This document shows, in pieces, positions 43,659 through 52,699 of a stretch of 64,000 bases of DNA. Under the pieces are notes generated by a model. It did no database searches, was not told where the DNA came from, and saw only the letters and a program-made list of their open reading frames with translations. Each line of letters begins with the position of its first letter. The first letter of the stretch is position 1. The position numbers and the translations under genes are program-made. The DNA is taken from positions 49,751 to 113,750 of the forward strand of contig CANRGC010000005.1 of NCBI GenBank assembly GCA_947630045.1, written 5' to 3'. Source of the DNA: Candidatus Gastranaerophilales bacterium (GTDB lineage: Bacteria; Cyanobacteriota; Vampirovibrionia; Gastranaerophilales; Gastranaerophilaceae).

Positions 43659-44535
43659 AGAAGATGTTTTTTTAAATATAATCAATCAAACAATTTCCGA
43701 TAATTCATATCTCGGGAACGATTGTGCATATTTAAAAGATTTAAATCTTTTAATTTCGCAAGATACCTTGATTGAAGATGTTCACTTTTCAATTTCCTAT
43801 TTTACTCCGTTTGAAATTGCCCAAAAGGCGCTTTTGGTTAATATTTCTGATATTTTGGCGGGCGGCGGAAAACCGAAATATATAACCGTTTCTCTTTCGG
43901 GAAAATTGAATGAAAGTTTTATTAAAGAGTTTTATTCGGGGCTGGATGAAGTTTGTGTCGAATACGGAATAAAAATTATCGGCGGAGATTTAACGGGCGG
44001 GGATAAAATCATTGTTTCAATTACAATAATCGGGTTTGGTCTGAAACAAATTTCATCAAGAAGTGCGGCTAAAAGCGGGGATGACGTTTATATTGCAGGG
44101 TATCACGGTTCATCGGCTTTTGGGCTTGAGCTTTTGAAAAAGGGTTTTAGAGATAATGAAAATGAATTTATTAAAACCCATAAAAAGCCTGTTTTATACG
44201 GAAAAATTTCAGAAAATGTTGCAAACACGGTAAATTCGCCATATGTTATGATGGATACATCTGACGGGCTTTATGACGCCATGAAAAGAGTTTGCATGGA
44301 AAGTAAGGTCGGGTTTGATATTTCATATGACAAAATTTTAAAAAAGGTGGATAATAAAAATCTTGTTTTGTTTGGCGGGGAAGATTTCGGACTTTTAATT
44401 TGTCTTGATAAGAAATATGCAAATCTTGCCGAAAGTTTAAATTTACAAAAAATAGGAACGGTAACAAACACAAATCAAATAGTTATTGACGGTGTTGTTT
44501 TTAATATTGATAAGAGTTTCAATCATTTTAAATAA
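43651..44535 (+). CDS. thiL: Thiamine-monophosphate kinase
   Basis: A 294-residue ATP-dependent kinase that phosphorylates thiamine monophosphate to the diphosphate cofactor. It belongs to the PurM/AIR synthetase fold: LGNDCAYLKDL (about 22-32), SQDTLIEDVHFS, the nucleotide-binding LVNISDILAGGGKPKY, IIGGDLTGGD and VMMDTSDGLYDA are the family motifs. The start overlaps aroQ by 8 nt. The end overlaps the convergent TPR gene by 8 nt. Confidence 0.93.
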   Translation: MNKEDVFLNIINQTISDNSYLGNDCAYLKDLNLLISQDTLIEDVHFSISYFTPFEIAQKALLVNISDILAGGGKPKYITVSLSGKLNESFIKEFYSGLDEVCVEYGIKIIGGDLTGGDKIIVSITIIGFGLKQISSRSAAKSGDDVYIAGYHGSSAFGLELLKKGFRDNENEFIKTHKKPVLYGKISENVANTVNSPYVMMDTSDGLYDAMKRVCMESKVGFDISYDKILKKVDNKNLVLFGGEDFGLLICLDKKYANLAESLNLQKIGTVTNTNQIVIDGVVFNIDKSFNHFK

Positions 44536-46066
44536 GTTCGTTTTGAAGTTTTGTCATCATATCAATTGCGGGCTTATAATCGGGGTTAATATTCAGCGCC
44601 TTTTTTAATTCATGGAAAGCTTCTTTCTTTTGGTTTTTATTATCAAGCGAAAGAGCCGAGTAATAATAATATTCGGCATTCATATCGTCCGAAAAAAGAA
44701 GAATGAAGGCAATTCTGTCAATATTATCATAATTTTTATTCTTATAATCTATTTTGAAAAGAACATCCCAACTGTCTTTATTTAAAAGGTTTATAATAAG
44801 AGATTTTGCTATATACTTTTGTTTTTCTTTATCGTCGGAAAAAAGATTGTTTGCAATTGTGTAATATTCAAAAAAGGCTCTGTCATCAAAAGTTTCTTTT
44901 TGTTTTTTAAGCTTTTGAAGCTTTTTGTCATCCGGTTTATATTTTTCAAGCGTTATATAAGATTTTAAAATGGCTTCATCTTTAAATTCCGTATTTATAA
45001 GCTTTTGATATTTATTATATGCGGTTTTATAATCTTGATTTATAAAGCTGCAATCTGCCATTCCCATTTGTGTCAGAGGGAAATTTTTGTTTTGTTTATA
45101 ACTTAAATCAAAGCTGTTTTTTGCACGGTTTTTGTCACCAAGGGCAAGATATGCCATTCCTTGAAGGGCTAAAATTTTCGGGTTGTTTTTATAAAAATTT
45201 AAAAGGTTTTGTGTTTCTTTTAAAACTTTATAATAGTTGCCGTCTAAGTAATAAGAATAAATTTGATAATATTTTTTATCGGTTTCATTTGGAACAAGAT
45301 TTGATAAAACCTGTTGTTTTGTTGTGTTGAAGTCATTTTTATAAAAAATTGAAATCGTATTTTCGTTTTCTTCTATATATTTAAGCGCCTCTTTATACTT
45401 CCCGAAAGCAAGAAGGGTTTTTGCTTTTAAGTTTTTATATGTCGAATTTTTACCATTTTTTTCAATTGCACGGTTAACATAGATTAAGGTTTGATTATAT
45501 TGTTTACATTCAAACATGCTGAGCGCCATTATATAATTGGCATAATCGGAATCTTCGAGAAGGTTTGTTTTTTTAACAAGATTAAAGGCAACTTCCTCGG
45601 GGGAATTATTATAAAAAATGGAAGAATAAGCCTTTGCAAGAAAGTTTTCTTCGCTTTCCGAAAGTTGATAGTTTGGCTTATAGGCTTCCTGAAGAAGCTT
45701 TATTTGTTTTTCCATTTTGCCTTTGCCTTCAATTTTAGACAAAGCTTTATCTCCGAGTGTAAAAAAGCCGTATTCATAGAGTTTTTTTGCAAACATCATA
45801 AGTGCAAAATTTTTGTCAATTAAATCTATTGTTTTTGAAAATTCTGACCTTGCCACAACGATATTTCCGTTATAGACGTTATTTACCGCATATAAAAAGT
45901 TTTGTTTTGCCTCGTTATCATATAAAACGGTGTTTTCATCGTCTTCATAACGGTTCATTATGCTTTCAATAATACCCGCAAGGTTAAATGAATTTTCTTC
46001 AGCACAAAATACAGGCATGGCGCCTGTTAAGATTAGTATTAAAATTGTCGGCAATATTTTCTTCAT
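44528..46066 (-). CDS. Secreted TPR-repeat protein
   Basis: A 512-residue protein with signal peptide (MKKILPTILILILTGAMPVFCAEEN; a cysteine at residue 21 precedes the AEE cleavage region and is not in a clear lipobox). The mature part is helical with many tetratricopeptide repeats, for example YANYIMALSMFECKQYNQTLIYVNRAI, KILALQGMAYLALGDKNRAKNSFDL and NAEYYYYSALSLDNKNQKKEAFHELKKALNINPDY, about eight to ten in all. It is probably a periplasmic scaffold. The start overlaps the HD-GYP gene's stop by 4 nt (ATGA), so the two are co-translated and may share a pathway. Confidence 0.8.
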   Translation of the reverse strand: MKKILPTILILILTGAMPVFCAEENSFNLAGIIESIMNRYEDDENTVLYDNEAKQNFLYAVNNVYNGNIVVARSEFSKTIDLIDKNFALMMFAKKLYEYGFFTLGDKALSKIEGKGKMEKQIKLLQEAYKPNYQLSESEENFLAKAYSSIFYNNSPEEVAFNLVKKTNLLEDSDYANYIMALSMFECKQYNQTLIYVNRAIEKNGKNSTYKNLKAKTLLAFGKYKEALKYIEENENTISIFYKNDFNTTKQQVLSNLVPNETDKKYYQIYSYYLDGNYYKVLKETQNLLNFYKNNPKILALQGMAYLALGDKNRAKNSFDLSYKQNKNFPLTQMGMADCSFINQDYKTAYNKYQKLINTEFKDEAILKSYITLEKYKPDDKKLQKLKKQKETFDDRAFFEYYTIANNLFSDDKEKQKYIAKSLIINLLNKDSWDVLFKIDYKNKNYDNIDRIAFILLFSDDMNAEYYYYSALSLDNKNQKKEAFHELKKALNINPDYKPAIDMMTKLQNELI

Positions 46067-47769
46067 TGTACTGAGTTGTAATATTTATCAAAAGTGTTAA
46101 TAAATCGTTCTTCTTCGGTAGTAAGTTTTCTGTTTTCTTTATTTTTATAAAGCCCGTAAATATCGCTCATTCTATATTTTGATAAAATAAGACTGTCTTC
46201 TTCGTTAATTTTATTTCCTGTTATTACTTCTAAAATTTTGTTTGTTTCTATATTCATAAAATAATCAACGATTTTAGAATCGAAATGTTTATTTTTTCCG
46301 TTTGATATAATATCAAGTGCGTTTTCTATGCTCATTTTTGAACGATAGTGTCTTTTGCTCGTAATGGCGTCAAAAACGTCGGATACCGCAAGAATTCTTC
46401 CGCCGAGAGGAATTTCTTCTTCTTTTAAACCGAGAAAATAACCCGTGCCGTCGTATTTTTCATGGTGGCTTGAAGCTATTTTTGCAACATCTTTAAAATA
46501 TTTTGAAGAATAGATTTTTGATAAAATATCATAGGTTATTTTAGCATGTTGTTTGATTTCGTTATATTCTTCATCCGTCAGCGGTCCTTCTTTTTGGAGA
46601 ATATGGTCTTTAATTCCTATTTTTCCGATATCATGCAAAAGTGAAGCTTGGCGGATAATTTCAATATCGTCTTTTGCCATTTGCATTTTTTCACAAATTA
46701 ATACGGCATATTTCGTAACTCTTTCGGAATGTCCGGCTGTTATCTTATCTCTCGCATCAATTGAGAATGAAAGTGTGTCTATAAAACTTGATAAAAGCCT
46801 TTTTTGTTCTTCAATAAACTGTCTTTGTTTATTAAATAAAGTAGCATTCTCAAGCGCAATTCCCGCCGAAGAACCTATTGCAATAAGCAAATCTTCGTCT
46901 TTTTGGGTAAAGTGTCCGCCTTTTTTATTTAATACTTGAAATGCCCCTATTATTTCATGGCTCATATTTCTAATCGGCATACAGAGAATTGATTTTGTTT
47001 CATATCCTGTTTTATTGTCGATTTCTTTATTAAATCTTTTGTCATTATAGGCATCCGTTATATTAATTGTTTCGCCCGTTTGAACAACATATCCCGCAAT
47101 GCCGAGATTTGCACTAAATCTGATTTCTTGAAGATCAACCCCGAGGGCAACTTTGCTCCAAAGTTCATTTTTTTCGGTATCCAGAAGAAAAACGGTACAC
47201 CTGTCAGCTTCCAGAGCAATATTTATTTCTTTTGCAATTATTGTTAAAAGTGTGTCCAGATTTGTTTCAACCGCCATTGTTCTTCCGACTTTTAAAAGTG
47301 CGAGAAGCGGGTCATTTTTATGATCCGGAATAAAAGACGGGGGGGCAAGTTTGATAATTCTTTTTTGTTTTGCTTTTTCAATCAGTGTTTTTGTTATATT
47401 CAATTTATTGTCGAGTTCAAATTCTCCGATTTTAATTAATTGGGCGTTTTTAATAAAATCAATTGCGTCATCAAAATTTTCTTCTTCATATTCCATAAGG
47501 GCAAATATAAAAAGGTTAATTTTTTGCGCAAGGTATAAATTACTTGAAACTGCCAAATATTTTGCGTCATTTAAAGTTACATATGCGCTATAGCTGTTTT
47601 TATCAATGTTTTTAAATTTTAAATATGCAAAAATGCTCATTGCAATTGAAACAATCTCAAAATCTTTAATTGCAATCGCATATTTTCTTATTTCTTCAAT
47701 TTCTTTAAGATTAACTTTTTTTGTTTTTTCGGGAAAATTTAAAAGAATATCAAATAAAATATCCTTCAT
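46063..47769 (-). CDS. GAF + HD-GYP domain protein, likely c-di-GMP phosphodiesterase
   Basis: I start at ATG 47769 (568 residues), preceded by AAGGAAG at 5 nt; the longer frame opens with TTG at 47808 without a better site. Residues 1-140 are helical, TPR-like. A GAF domain occupies about 155-310 (TLLTIIAKEINIALEADRCTVFLLD ... CMPIRNMSHEIIGAFQVLNK). The HD-GYP domain (about 330-510) contains SLLHDIGKIGIKD, the second histidine set in EIKQHAKITYDIL, ASSHHEKYDGTGYFLGL and RILAVSDVFDAITSKRHYR. The eponymous GYP is GYF here; metal ligands appear intact. It would hydrolyse c-di-GMP, opposing the GGDEF regulator at 15.6-17 kb. Confidence 0.9.
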   Translation of the reverse strand: MKDILFDILLNFPEKTKKVNLKEIEEIRKYAIAIKDFEIVSIAMSIFAYLKFKNIDKNSYSAYVTLNDAKYLAVSSNLYLAQKINLFIFALMEYEEENFDDAIDFIKNAQLIKIGEFELDNKLNITKTLIEKAKQKRIIKLAPPSFIPDHKNDPLLALLKVGRTMAVETNLDTLLTIIAKEINIALEADRCTVFLLDTEKNELWSKVALGVDLQEIRFSANLGIAGYVVQTGETINITDAYNDKRFNKEIDNKTGYETKSILCMPIRNMSHEIIGAFQVLNKKGGHFTQKDEDLLIAIGSSAGIALENATLFNKQRQFIEEQKRLLSSFIDTLSFSIDARDKITAGHSERVTKYAVLICEKMQMAKDDIEIIRQASLLHDIGKIGIKDHILQKEGPLTDEEYNEIKQHAKITYDILSKIYSSKYFKDVAKIASSHHEKYDGTGYFLGLKEEEIPLGGRILAVSDVFDAITSKRHYRSKMSIENALDIISNGKNKHFDSKIVDYFMNIETNKILEVITGNKINEEDSLILSKYRMSDIYGLYKNKENRKLTTEEERFINTFDKYYNSVQ

Positions 47770-47837
47770 ATCTTCCTTTTTATTATTTTGTCTTATTGCG
47801 TTATTCAAATCAAACTTCCAATTTTTGTATAAACAGA

Positions 47838-49739
47838 TTATACAATTTTTTGTCTTATTTTTCCACTTTCAATTAAAACCATCAAAACTGAAATGTCTGC
47901 GGGTTTAACACCGCCTATTCTTGAAGCTTGACCGAGCGTTTTGGGTTTAATTTTATTTAACAGTTCTTTTGTTTCTGTGGAAATTTGCCTGATTTGCATA
48001 AAATCAATATCTTCAGGAATTTTTATTTTTTCGAGTTTGTCTGAAATATTCACCTGATTTTCTTGTTTTTCAATATATCCTTCATATTTTACAAGAATTT
48101 CAAGTTGTTCTTTGATTTCTTTTTCAAGATAAATATCATCCGTTTTGAAAGAAAAATCATATCCCATTTCGCTTAAAACAAAAACTCTTAAATTAGGTCT
48201 TTTTAAAATTTGAAATGCGCTGTTTGTGCAATCAAAATTTTGACCGTATTTTGCCATTATTTCTTTATTTTTTTCGTTATATACAATTTTTGATTGTTTG
48301 AGATTTTCAATTTCTTTTTGAATACACTCTTTTTTATAACGCATTCTTTGAATGTCTTCATCTTTTACAAGCCCGAATTTATAACCTTTTTCCATTAGTC
48401 TTAAATCGGCGTTATCCTGTCTTAAAATAAGTCTGTATTCGCTTCTTGAAGTCAACATTCTATACGGTTCAAATAAATCTTTTGTAACAAGGTCATCAAT
48501 TAAAGTTCCTATATAAGATTCTTTTCTTTGAGGTTCCCACATTTCTTTATTTTGGATGTATAATGAAGCGTTAATGCCCGCAACAAGCCCTTGTGCGGCG
48601 GCTTCTTCATAACCTGAAGTTCCGTTAATTTGTCCTGCCAGAAATAAACCTTTAACTTTTTTTGTCATAAGGGAATGAGTTAATTCAACTGCGGGAACAC
48701 TGTCATATTCAACCGCATATGCGGGTTTTATAACGGAAACATTTTCTAACCCCGGAAGTGATTTTAACATTTTAAATTGAACATCAATGGGCAGACTGGT
48801 TGAAAAGCCTTGAACATAAGTTTCGTATGTATCGCCTTCGGGTTCAATAAAAATATGATGAGAAGGGTTATCTTTAAACCTTATAACCTTGTCTTCAATT
48901 GAGGGACAATATCTTGGACCTACCCCATGAATTAACCCCGAGTATAGAGGTGATTTATCCAGATTTTCTTTGATTATTTTATGCGTCAATTCGTTTGTTC
49001 TTGTGAGATAACACGGAACTTGCGGGCGAAAAACTTTTTCCTTTCTGAATGAAAAGAAATTATAACAACCAAATTCATCAGGTTCATCAGGCGGCTGAAT
49101 TTCGAGTTTTGAATAATCAATCGTTCTTGAATCAACTCTTGCCGGAGTTCCGGTTTTTAAACGTTTAATCGGAAAACCTGCTTTAATTAAAGATTCGCTA
49201 AGCCCGATTGCCGCTCTTTCTCCGAGCCTTCCCGCGCTGAATGATTGAAGCCCGATAAAAATTTTTCCGTTAAGGCTTGTTCCTGTGGTTAAAATAACGG
49301 CGGGGGCAAAATATTGAACATTGAGCTCATCACTAACCCCTTTAATCTCATTATTTTCAATAATGAGCCCTGATACATTTGTTTGAATAAGCTTTATATT
49401 CTCATTTTCTTCAATGGCTTTTCGCATTGTTCTTTTATAAAGCATTTTATCCGATTGGGCACGGAGCGCACGAACGGCGGGACCTCTTGAAGAATTAAGC
49501 ATTTTAAATTGAAGGTAAGTTTCATCGGTTATTCTTCCCATAATACCGCCAAGGGCGTCTATTTCCCTTACCAGATTTGATTTTGCCGGACCGCCCACTG
49601 CGGGGTTACATGGCATAAGTGCAATATTTTCAATGTTTAAGGTAAAAAGCGCAGTTTTTGCGCCCGGTTTTGCACAGGCAAGCGCAGCTTCCACACCGGC
49701 ATGACCCGCTCCGACAACTATTACATCAAACTTAAACAT
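47838..49739 (-). CDS. mnmG: tRNA U34 carboxymethylaminomethyl-modifying enzyme MnmG (GidA)
   Basis: A 633-residue FAD protein that, with MnmE, installs the carboxymethylaminomethyl group on wobble uridine of several tRNAs. Motifs: [14 protein letters not shown] dinucleotide fold (about 7-20), [66 protein letters not shown], and the C-terminal helical domain ending in [19 protein letters not shown]. Length is standard. A GAAGG site lies 9 nt before the ATG. It is third in a minus-strand run dnaN-thrB-mnmG; mnmE is not in the window. Confidence 0.96.
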   Translation of the reverse strand: MFKFDVIVVGAGHAGVEAALACAKPGAKTALFTLNIENIALMPCNPAVGGPAKSNLVREIDALGGIMGRITDETYLQFKMLNSSRGPAVRALRAQSDKMLYKRTMRKAIEENENIKLIQTNVSGLIIENNEIKGVSDELNVQYFAPAVILTTGTSLNGKIFIGLQSFSAGRLGERAAIGLSESLIKAGFPIKRLKTGTPARVDSRTIDYSKLEIQPPDEPDEFGCYNFFSFRKEKVFRPQVPCYLTRTNELTHKIIKENLDKSPLYSGLIHGVGPRYCPSIEDKVIRFKDNPSHHIFIEPEGDTYETYVQGFSTSLPIDVQFKMLKSLPGLENVSVIKPAYAVEYDSVPAVELTHSLMTKKVKGLFLAGQINGTSGYEEAAAQGLVAGINASLYIQNKEMWEPQRKESYIGTLIDDLVTKDLFEPYRMLTSRSEYRLILRQDNADLRLMEKGYKFGLVKDEDIQRMRYKKECIQKEIENLKQSKIVYNEKNKEIMAKYGQNFDCTNSAFQILKRPNLRVFVLSEMGYDFSFKTDDIYLEKEIKEQLEILVKYEGYIEKQENQVNISDKLEKIKIPEDIDFMQIRQISTETKELLNKIKPKTLGQASRIGGVKPADISVLMVLIESGKIRQKIV

Positions 49740-49754
49740 TTAACCAAACCTTCT

Positions 49755-50687
49755 TTAAAATTGTCTTATTCCTTTTGTAATTCTTGCACCGCTTGTTTCG
49801 ACACTATAGGTGTGAATTTTGGAATCTATGTTTATATTATTCCAGCTTGTATGCACAATTTCTTTAATTTCATTGACGTTTTTTCCGTTTGAAATAACCG
49901 CAATGGAAGGTCCTGCCCCCGCCAGAACACAACCCAAAACACCTTCAGTGTGTTTTAAATTTTCCATTATGGAATTTAGCCCCGGAACAAGTTTCATTCT
50001 ATAGGGCTGGTGAAGTCTGTCTTGCATGGCAAGCTGCATTAATTCTTCGTCTTTTGTATGAATTGCATGCACAAATTCGCTTGCACGTCTTAAATTAAAA
50101 ATTGCGTCTTTCATAGAAACCATTTCAGGTAAAACAGAACGTGAAATATCTGTTGCGAGCTCAAAATCAGGAACACAAACGGTAACTTTCCAATCTTTGG
50201 GCCAAGGAAGTTGTCTGTATGTAACCGAACCTGTTTCCTCAATTGAGGCAAGTGTTACGCCGCCAACAAAAGCCGGCGTAATATTATCGGGATGACCTTC
50301 AATTTCATTTGCAATTGAAAGTAAAACGTCTAAGTCAGCCGGTTTTCCTAAAAGTTCATTTGCGGCAATAAGTCCGCCCGTTATAACCGAAGCGGATGAA
50401 CCCATTCCTCGTGCAATCGGAATTCCCGTTCTTATGGTAATTTTTAATTCTGTCGGAGCCTGACCGACATAGTTATATAAAAGTTCAATTGCCCTGTAAA
50501 CAATATTATTTTTATCTGTCGGAATATTGTTTGAAGAAGCGTCAAGAATGTTAATTTCAACTCCTGACCCCGGCATTATTGTTTCTTCAAGAGAAACTTC
50601 ATTATATAAAGGAAGCGCAAGACCAAAACAGTCAAACCCGCAGCCTAAATTTGCAATAGTGGCAGGAACTTGAACACTTACTTTCAT
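49755..50687 (-). CDS. thrB: Homoserine kinase
   Basis: A 310-residue GHMP-family kinase that phosphorylates homoserine on the way to threonine. The opening VPATIANLGCGFDCFGLAL and the ATP-binding PIARGMGSSASVITGG (about 91-106) are typical; DNITPAFVGGVTLAS and VLAGAGPSIAVIS complete the GHMP pattern. Length is standard. It starts 4 nt after dnaN, with the GAGGTAGG ribosome site overlapping the dnaN stop, so the two are tightly coupled. thrA and thrC are absent from the window. Confidence 0.95.
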   Translation of the reverse strand: MKVSVQVPATIANLGCGFDCFGLALPLYNEVSLEETIMPGSGVEINILDASSNNIPTDKNNIVYRAIELLYNYVGQAPTELKITIRTGIPIARGMGSSASVITGGLIAANELLGKPADLDVLLSIANEIEGHPDNITPAFVGGVTLASIEETGSVTYRQLPWPKDWKVTVCVPDFELATDISRSVLPEMVSMKDAIFNLRRASEFVHAIHTKDEELMQLAMQDRLHQPYRMKLVPGLNSIMENLKHTEGVLGCVLAGAGPSIAVISNGKNVNEIKEIVHTSWNNINIDSKIHTYSVETSGARITKGIRQF

Positions 50688-50691
50688 AAAC

Positions 50692-51828
50692 CTACCTCAC
50701 CTGAACCGGCATTATCAAACAGAGATAAGTGTCTTCTTCCGTTTCCAAAACGGGTTTTAATACTGCAGCGGAGAGGTTTGTGGACATTTCAATTCTGACT
50801 TTTTCACAAGTTATGTTTCTTAAAACATCGAGAACATATTTATAATTAAAAGCAATTAAAAGATTTTCCGCACTATATTCAATATCAAGTCTTTCTTTTG
50901 CCGAACCTGCTTCAGGGGTGTCAGTGCTTATTTCAAGAGAATTTTCTTCAAAGTTAAATTTCATAATATTTGTTCTTGAATTAACCATGACGGAAATTCT
51001 GTCTATTGCGCCCGTGAATTTTTCTCTGTCTAATATTGCGATTTTTTCATTTGTTGTAGGGATTAACTGTTGATATTTCGGGTAAGTTCCCTCTATTAAG
51101 CCCGATTGGAAAAGAATATTTTCAAATTCAAAAACGATTTTAGAGCCCATAATGGTGAATTTAACTGTTTTATCGGGAACAAGAGAAATTAATTTTGAAA
51201 TTTCCATAAGGGTTCTGTATGCGCAAATAAAGGAAGCAACTTCATTTTTTGAATTTATTGCAACTTTGCTTCTTGTTAATCTGTTGCCGTCTGTAGCAAC
51301 CATTTCAAGAGTGTTTTCATTGATTACAAAACAAATTCCCGATAATACACCGCCAACTTCGTTTTGAACAGCTGAAAATGCGGTTTGTTTTATCGCTTTA
51401 TTTAAATCTTTTGTTTCAATTTCAAAAACTTTTGCTTCGGCTTCTTCATTGCCTTTTTTACCGAAAACATTGGGAAATTCTTCGCTGTTTAAGCTGATAA
51501 CATCATATTTAGTTTTATCACTTTTAATTTTAATAACGTTTGTTTCGCTGTCAAGTTCAATCACAATATCTTTTTCATCGGGCAATTTTGTTATGATATC
51601 TTCCGCAAATTTTGCACCGATTGCAAGTTTGCCTTCTTTTTCAACTTTTGCTTCGGTTGTATAACTTATTGAAAGATTTAAGTCTGTTGTGGTTAATTTA
51701 ATTTTGTCTTCTCCGACAGTTTCAATTAAAATTGCCGATAAAATAGGCTGAACTCCACGTGTGGAAGCTATTCCTTTTACGGCTTTGATTGAATTTAAAA
51801 GTTTTTCTTTTTTGAGTACTATTCTCAT
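50692..51828 (-). CDS. dnaN: DNA polymerase III sliding clamp (beta subunit)
   Basis: A 378-residue clamp made of three similar domains, which tethers the replicative polymerase to DNA. Recognisable parts: the opening MRIVLKKEKLLNSIKAVKGIASTR (first 20 residues quoted in part as MRIVLKKEKLL and KGIASTR), SAILIETVGEDKIKLTTTDL, LEMVATDGNRLTRSKV with the clamp's central motif, EGTYPKYQQLIP and the C-terminal YLCLIMPVQVR (family end is usually MPMR or similar). AGGGA precedes the ATG. Upstream is an AT-rich spacer with two DnaA-box-like sites. dnaA is not adjacent, as in cyanobacteria. Confidence 0.96.
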   Translation of the reverse strand: MRIVLKKEKLLNSIKAVKGIASTRGVQPILSAILIETVGEDKIKLTTTDLNLSISYTTEAKVEKEGKLAIGAKFAEDIITKLPDEKDIVIELDSETNVIKIKSDKTKYDVISLNSEEFPNVFGKKGNEEAEAKVFEIETKDLNKAIKQTAFSAVQNEVGGVLSGICFVINENTLEMVATDGNRLTRSKVAINSKNEVASFICAYRTLMEISKLISLVPDKTVKFTIMGSKIVFEFENILFQSGLIEGTYPKYQQLIPTTNEKIAILDREKFTGAIDRISVMVNSRTNIMKFNFEENSLEISTDTPEAGSAKERLDIEYSAENLLIAFNYKYVLDVLRNITCEKVRIEMSTNLSAAVLKPVLETEEDTYLCLIMPVQVR

Positions 51829-51986
51829 GATGTTTTCCCTTATATTTTAAAATTATTATAATATAAATAATAAATTAATAGTAATAATAAGCACAAAAAA
51901 ATTGTGCAAAACCCCAAAAACCTTTACAGTAATTTAATTTTAGTTTTTAAAAACCTGTGTAAAACGGTTTAAAAACTTTTAAAAAC
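51829..51986. other. AT-rich spacer upstream of dnaN; possible origin or regulatory region
   Basis: 158 bp between comF and dnaN. On the minus strand there are TTTTGCACA (51911-51903) and TTTTACACA (51964-51956), each one mismatch from TTTTCCACA, the cyanobacterial-type DnaA box. A small hairpin GCACAA-N5-TTGTGC lies at 51891-51907, and an almost pure A/T run at 51841-51890. Gene direction diverges about 0.7 kb to the right. Only two imperfect boxes are seen, so the origin idea is weak. Confidence 0.3.
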
Positions 51987-52676
51987 TTATTTATTTAATT
52001 TTGTTTTTGAAAGAGTAAGGCAAATTAAATTTGAAAAACCCTTTTCTTTAAACAAAGATGTTATTGTTTCAAGAGTAGAACCCGTTGTAACTATATCATC
52101 AAGCAAAATTATAAGCCCCTCGTGGGAAAAATCTTTTAAATAAAATGAATTTCTGACATTTTTTCTTCTTTGATTATAATTCATTTCAAACTGCGGTTTT
52201 GTATATTTTGTTTTAATTAATACATCGTTATTGATTTTAAAACCTGTAAGCTTAGATAATTCAAGCCCGATTTCATAAACGTTGTTATATCCTCTCTTAT
52301 AAAAATTTTTCTTATGGGTTGAAACAGGGATAATAAGCGCATTTGAGAAATCAATATCTTTTATGTTTTTTATATAATCGAAAAGATATTTTGCGGCATA
52401 ACAGGCGCAAATTTTATTATGTTTGAATTTCAGGGAATGTATTAAAGACTTTATAAAACCCGTATAATAAAAAACCGAATAAACGGGAAAACCGTTAATT
52501 ATACCCTGTGCAAAATAAGATAAGTTTTCAACATCTTTTACACAAGTTTTGCACACAATTCCATTATTTATTGCACAACCGCACCCGACACATTTTCTTT
52601 TGTAAACAAGGTCTAAAATTTCTCTAAATAAAATTTTTAAAAACGCTAAAATTCTTGTAAATAAATTGAATTTCAT
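51987..52676 (-). CDS. comF: ComF-family phosphoribosyltransferase-like protein
   Basis: A 229-residue protein. After a short hydrophobic start comes a zinc ribbon (KRKCVGCGCAIN ... VCKTCVKDV, about 27-48) and then a type I phosphoribosyltransferase domain with the PRPP loop LIILLDDIVTTGSTLETITSL (about 190-210). KRGYNNVYEIGLELSK and QRRKNVRNSF are ComF-typical. In naturally competent bacteria ComF helps the imported single-stranded DNA reach recombination proteins. The start has no ribosome site and lies 7 nt after a TATAAT box read leftwards (52689-52684), so its transcript may be leaderless. Divergent from gcvPB. Confidence 0.9.
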   Translation of the reverse strand: MKFNLFTRILAFLKILFREILDLVYKRKCVGCGCAINNGIVCKTCVKDVENLSYFAQGIINGFPVYSVFYYTGFIKSLIHSLKFKHNKICACYAAKYLFDYIKNIKDIDFSNALIIPVSTHKKNFYKRGYNNVYEIGLELSKLTGFKINNDVLIKTKYTKPQFEMNYNQRRKNVRNSFYLKDFSHEGLIILLDDIVTTGSTLETITSLFKEKGFSNLICLTLSKTKLNK

Positions 52677-52693
52677 AACATCTATTATATAAT
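52666..52693. promoter_or_regulatory. Shared palindromic -10 region between comF and gcvPB
   Basis: The spacer is 23 bp. The perfect palindrome ATTATATAAT (52684-52693) supplies TATAAT in both directions: rightwards at 52688-52693, 6 nt before the gcvPB ATG, and leftwards at 52689-52684, 7 nt before the comF ATG. A rightward -35 (TTGAAT, 52666-52671, 16-bp spacer) lies inside the comF coding start. No leftward -35 was found. Both transcripts should be leaderless. Confidence 0.6.
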
Positions 52694-52699
52694 TAACTT

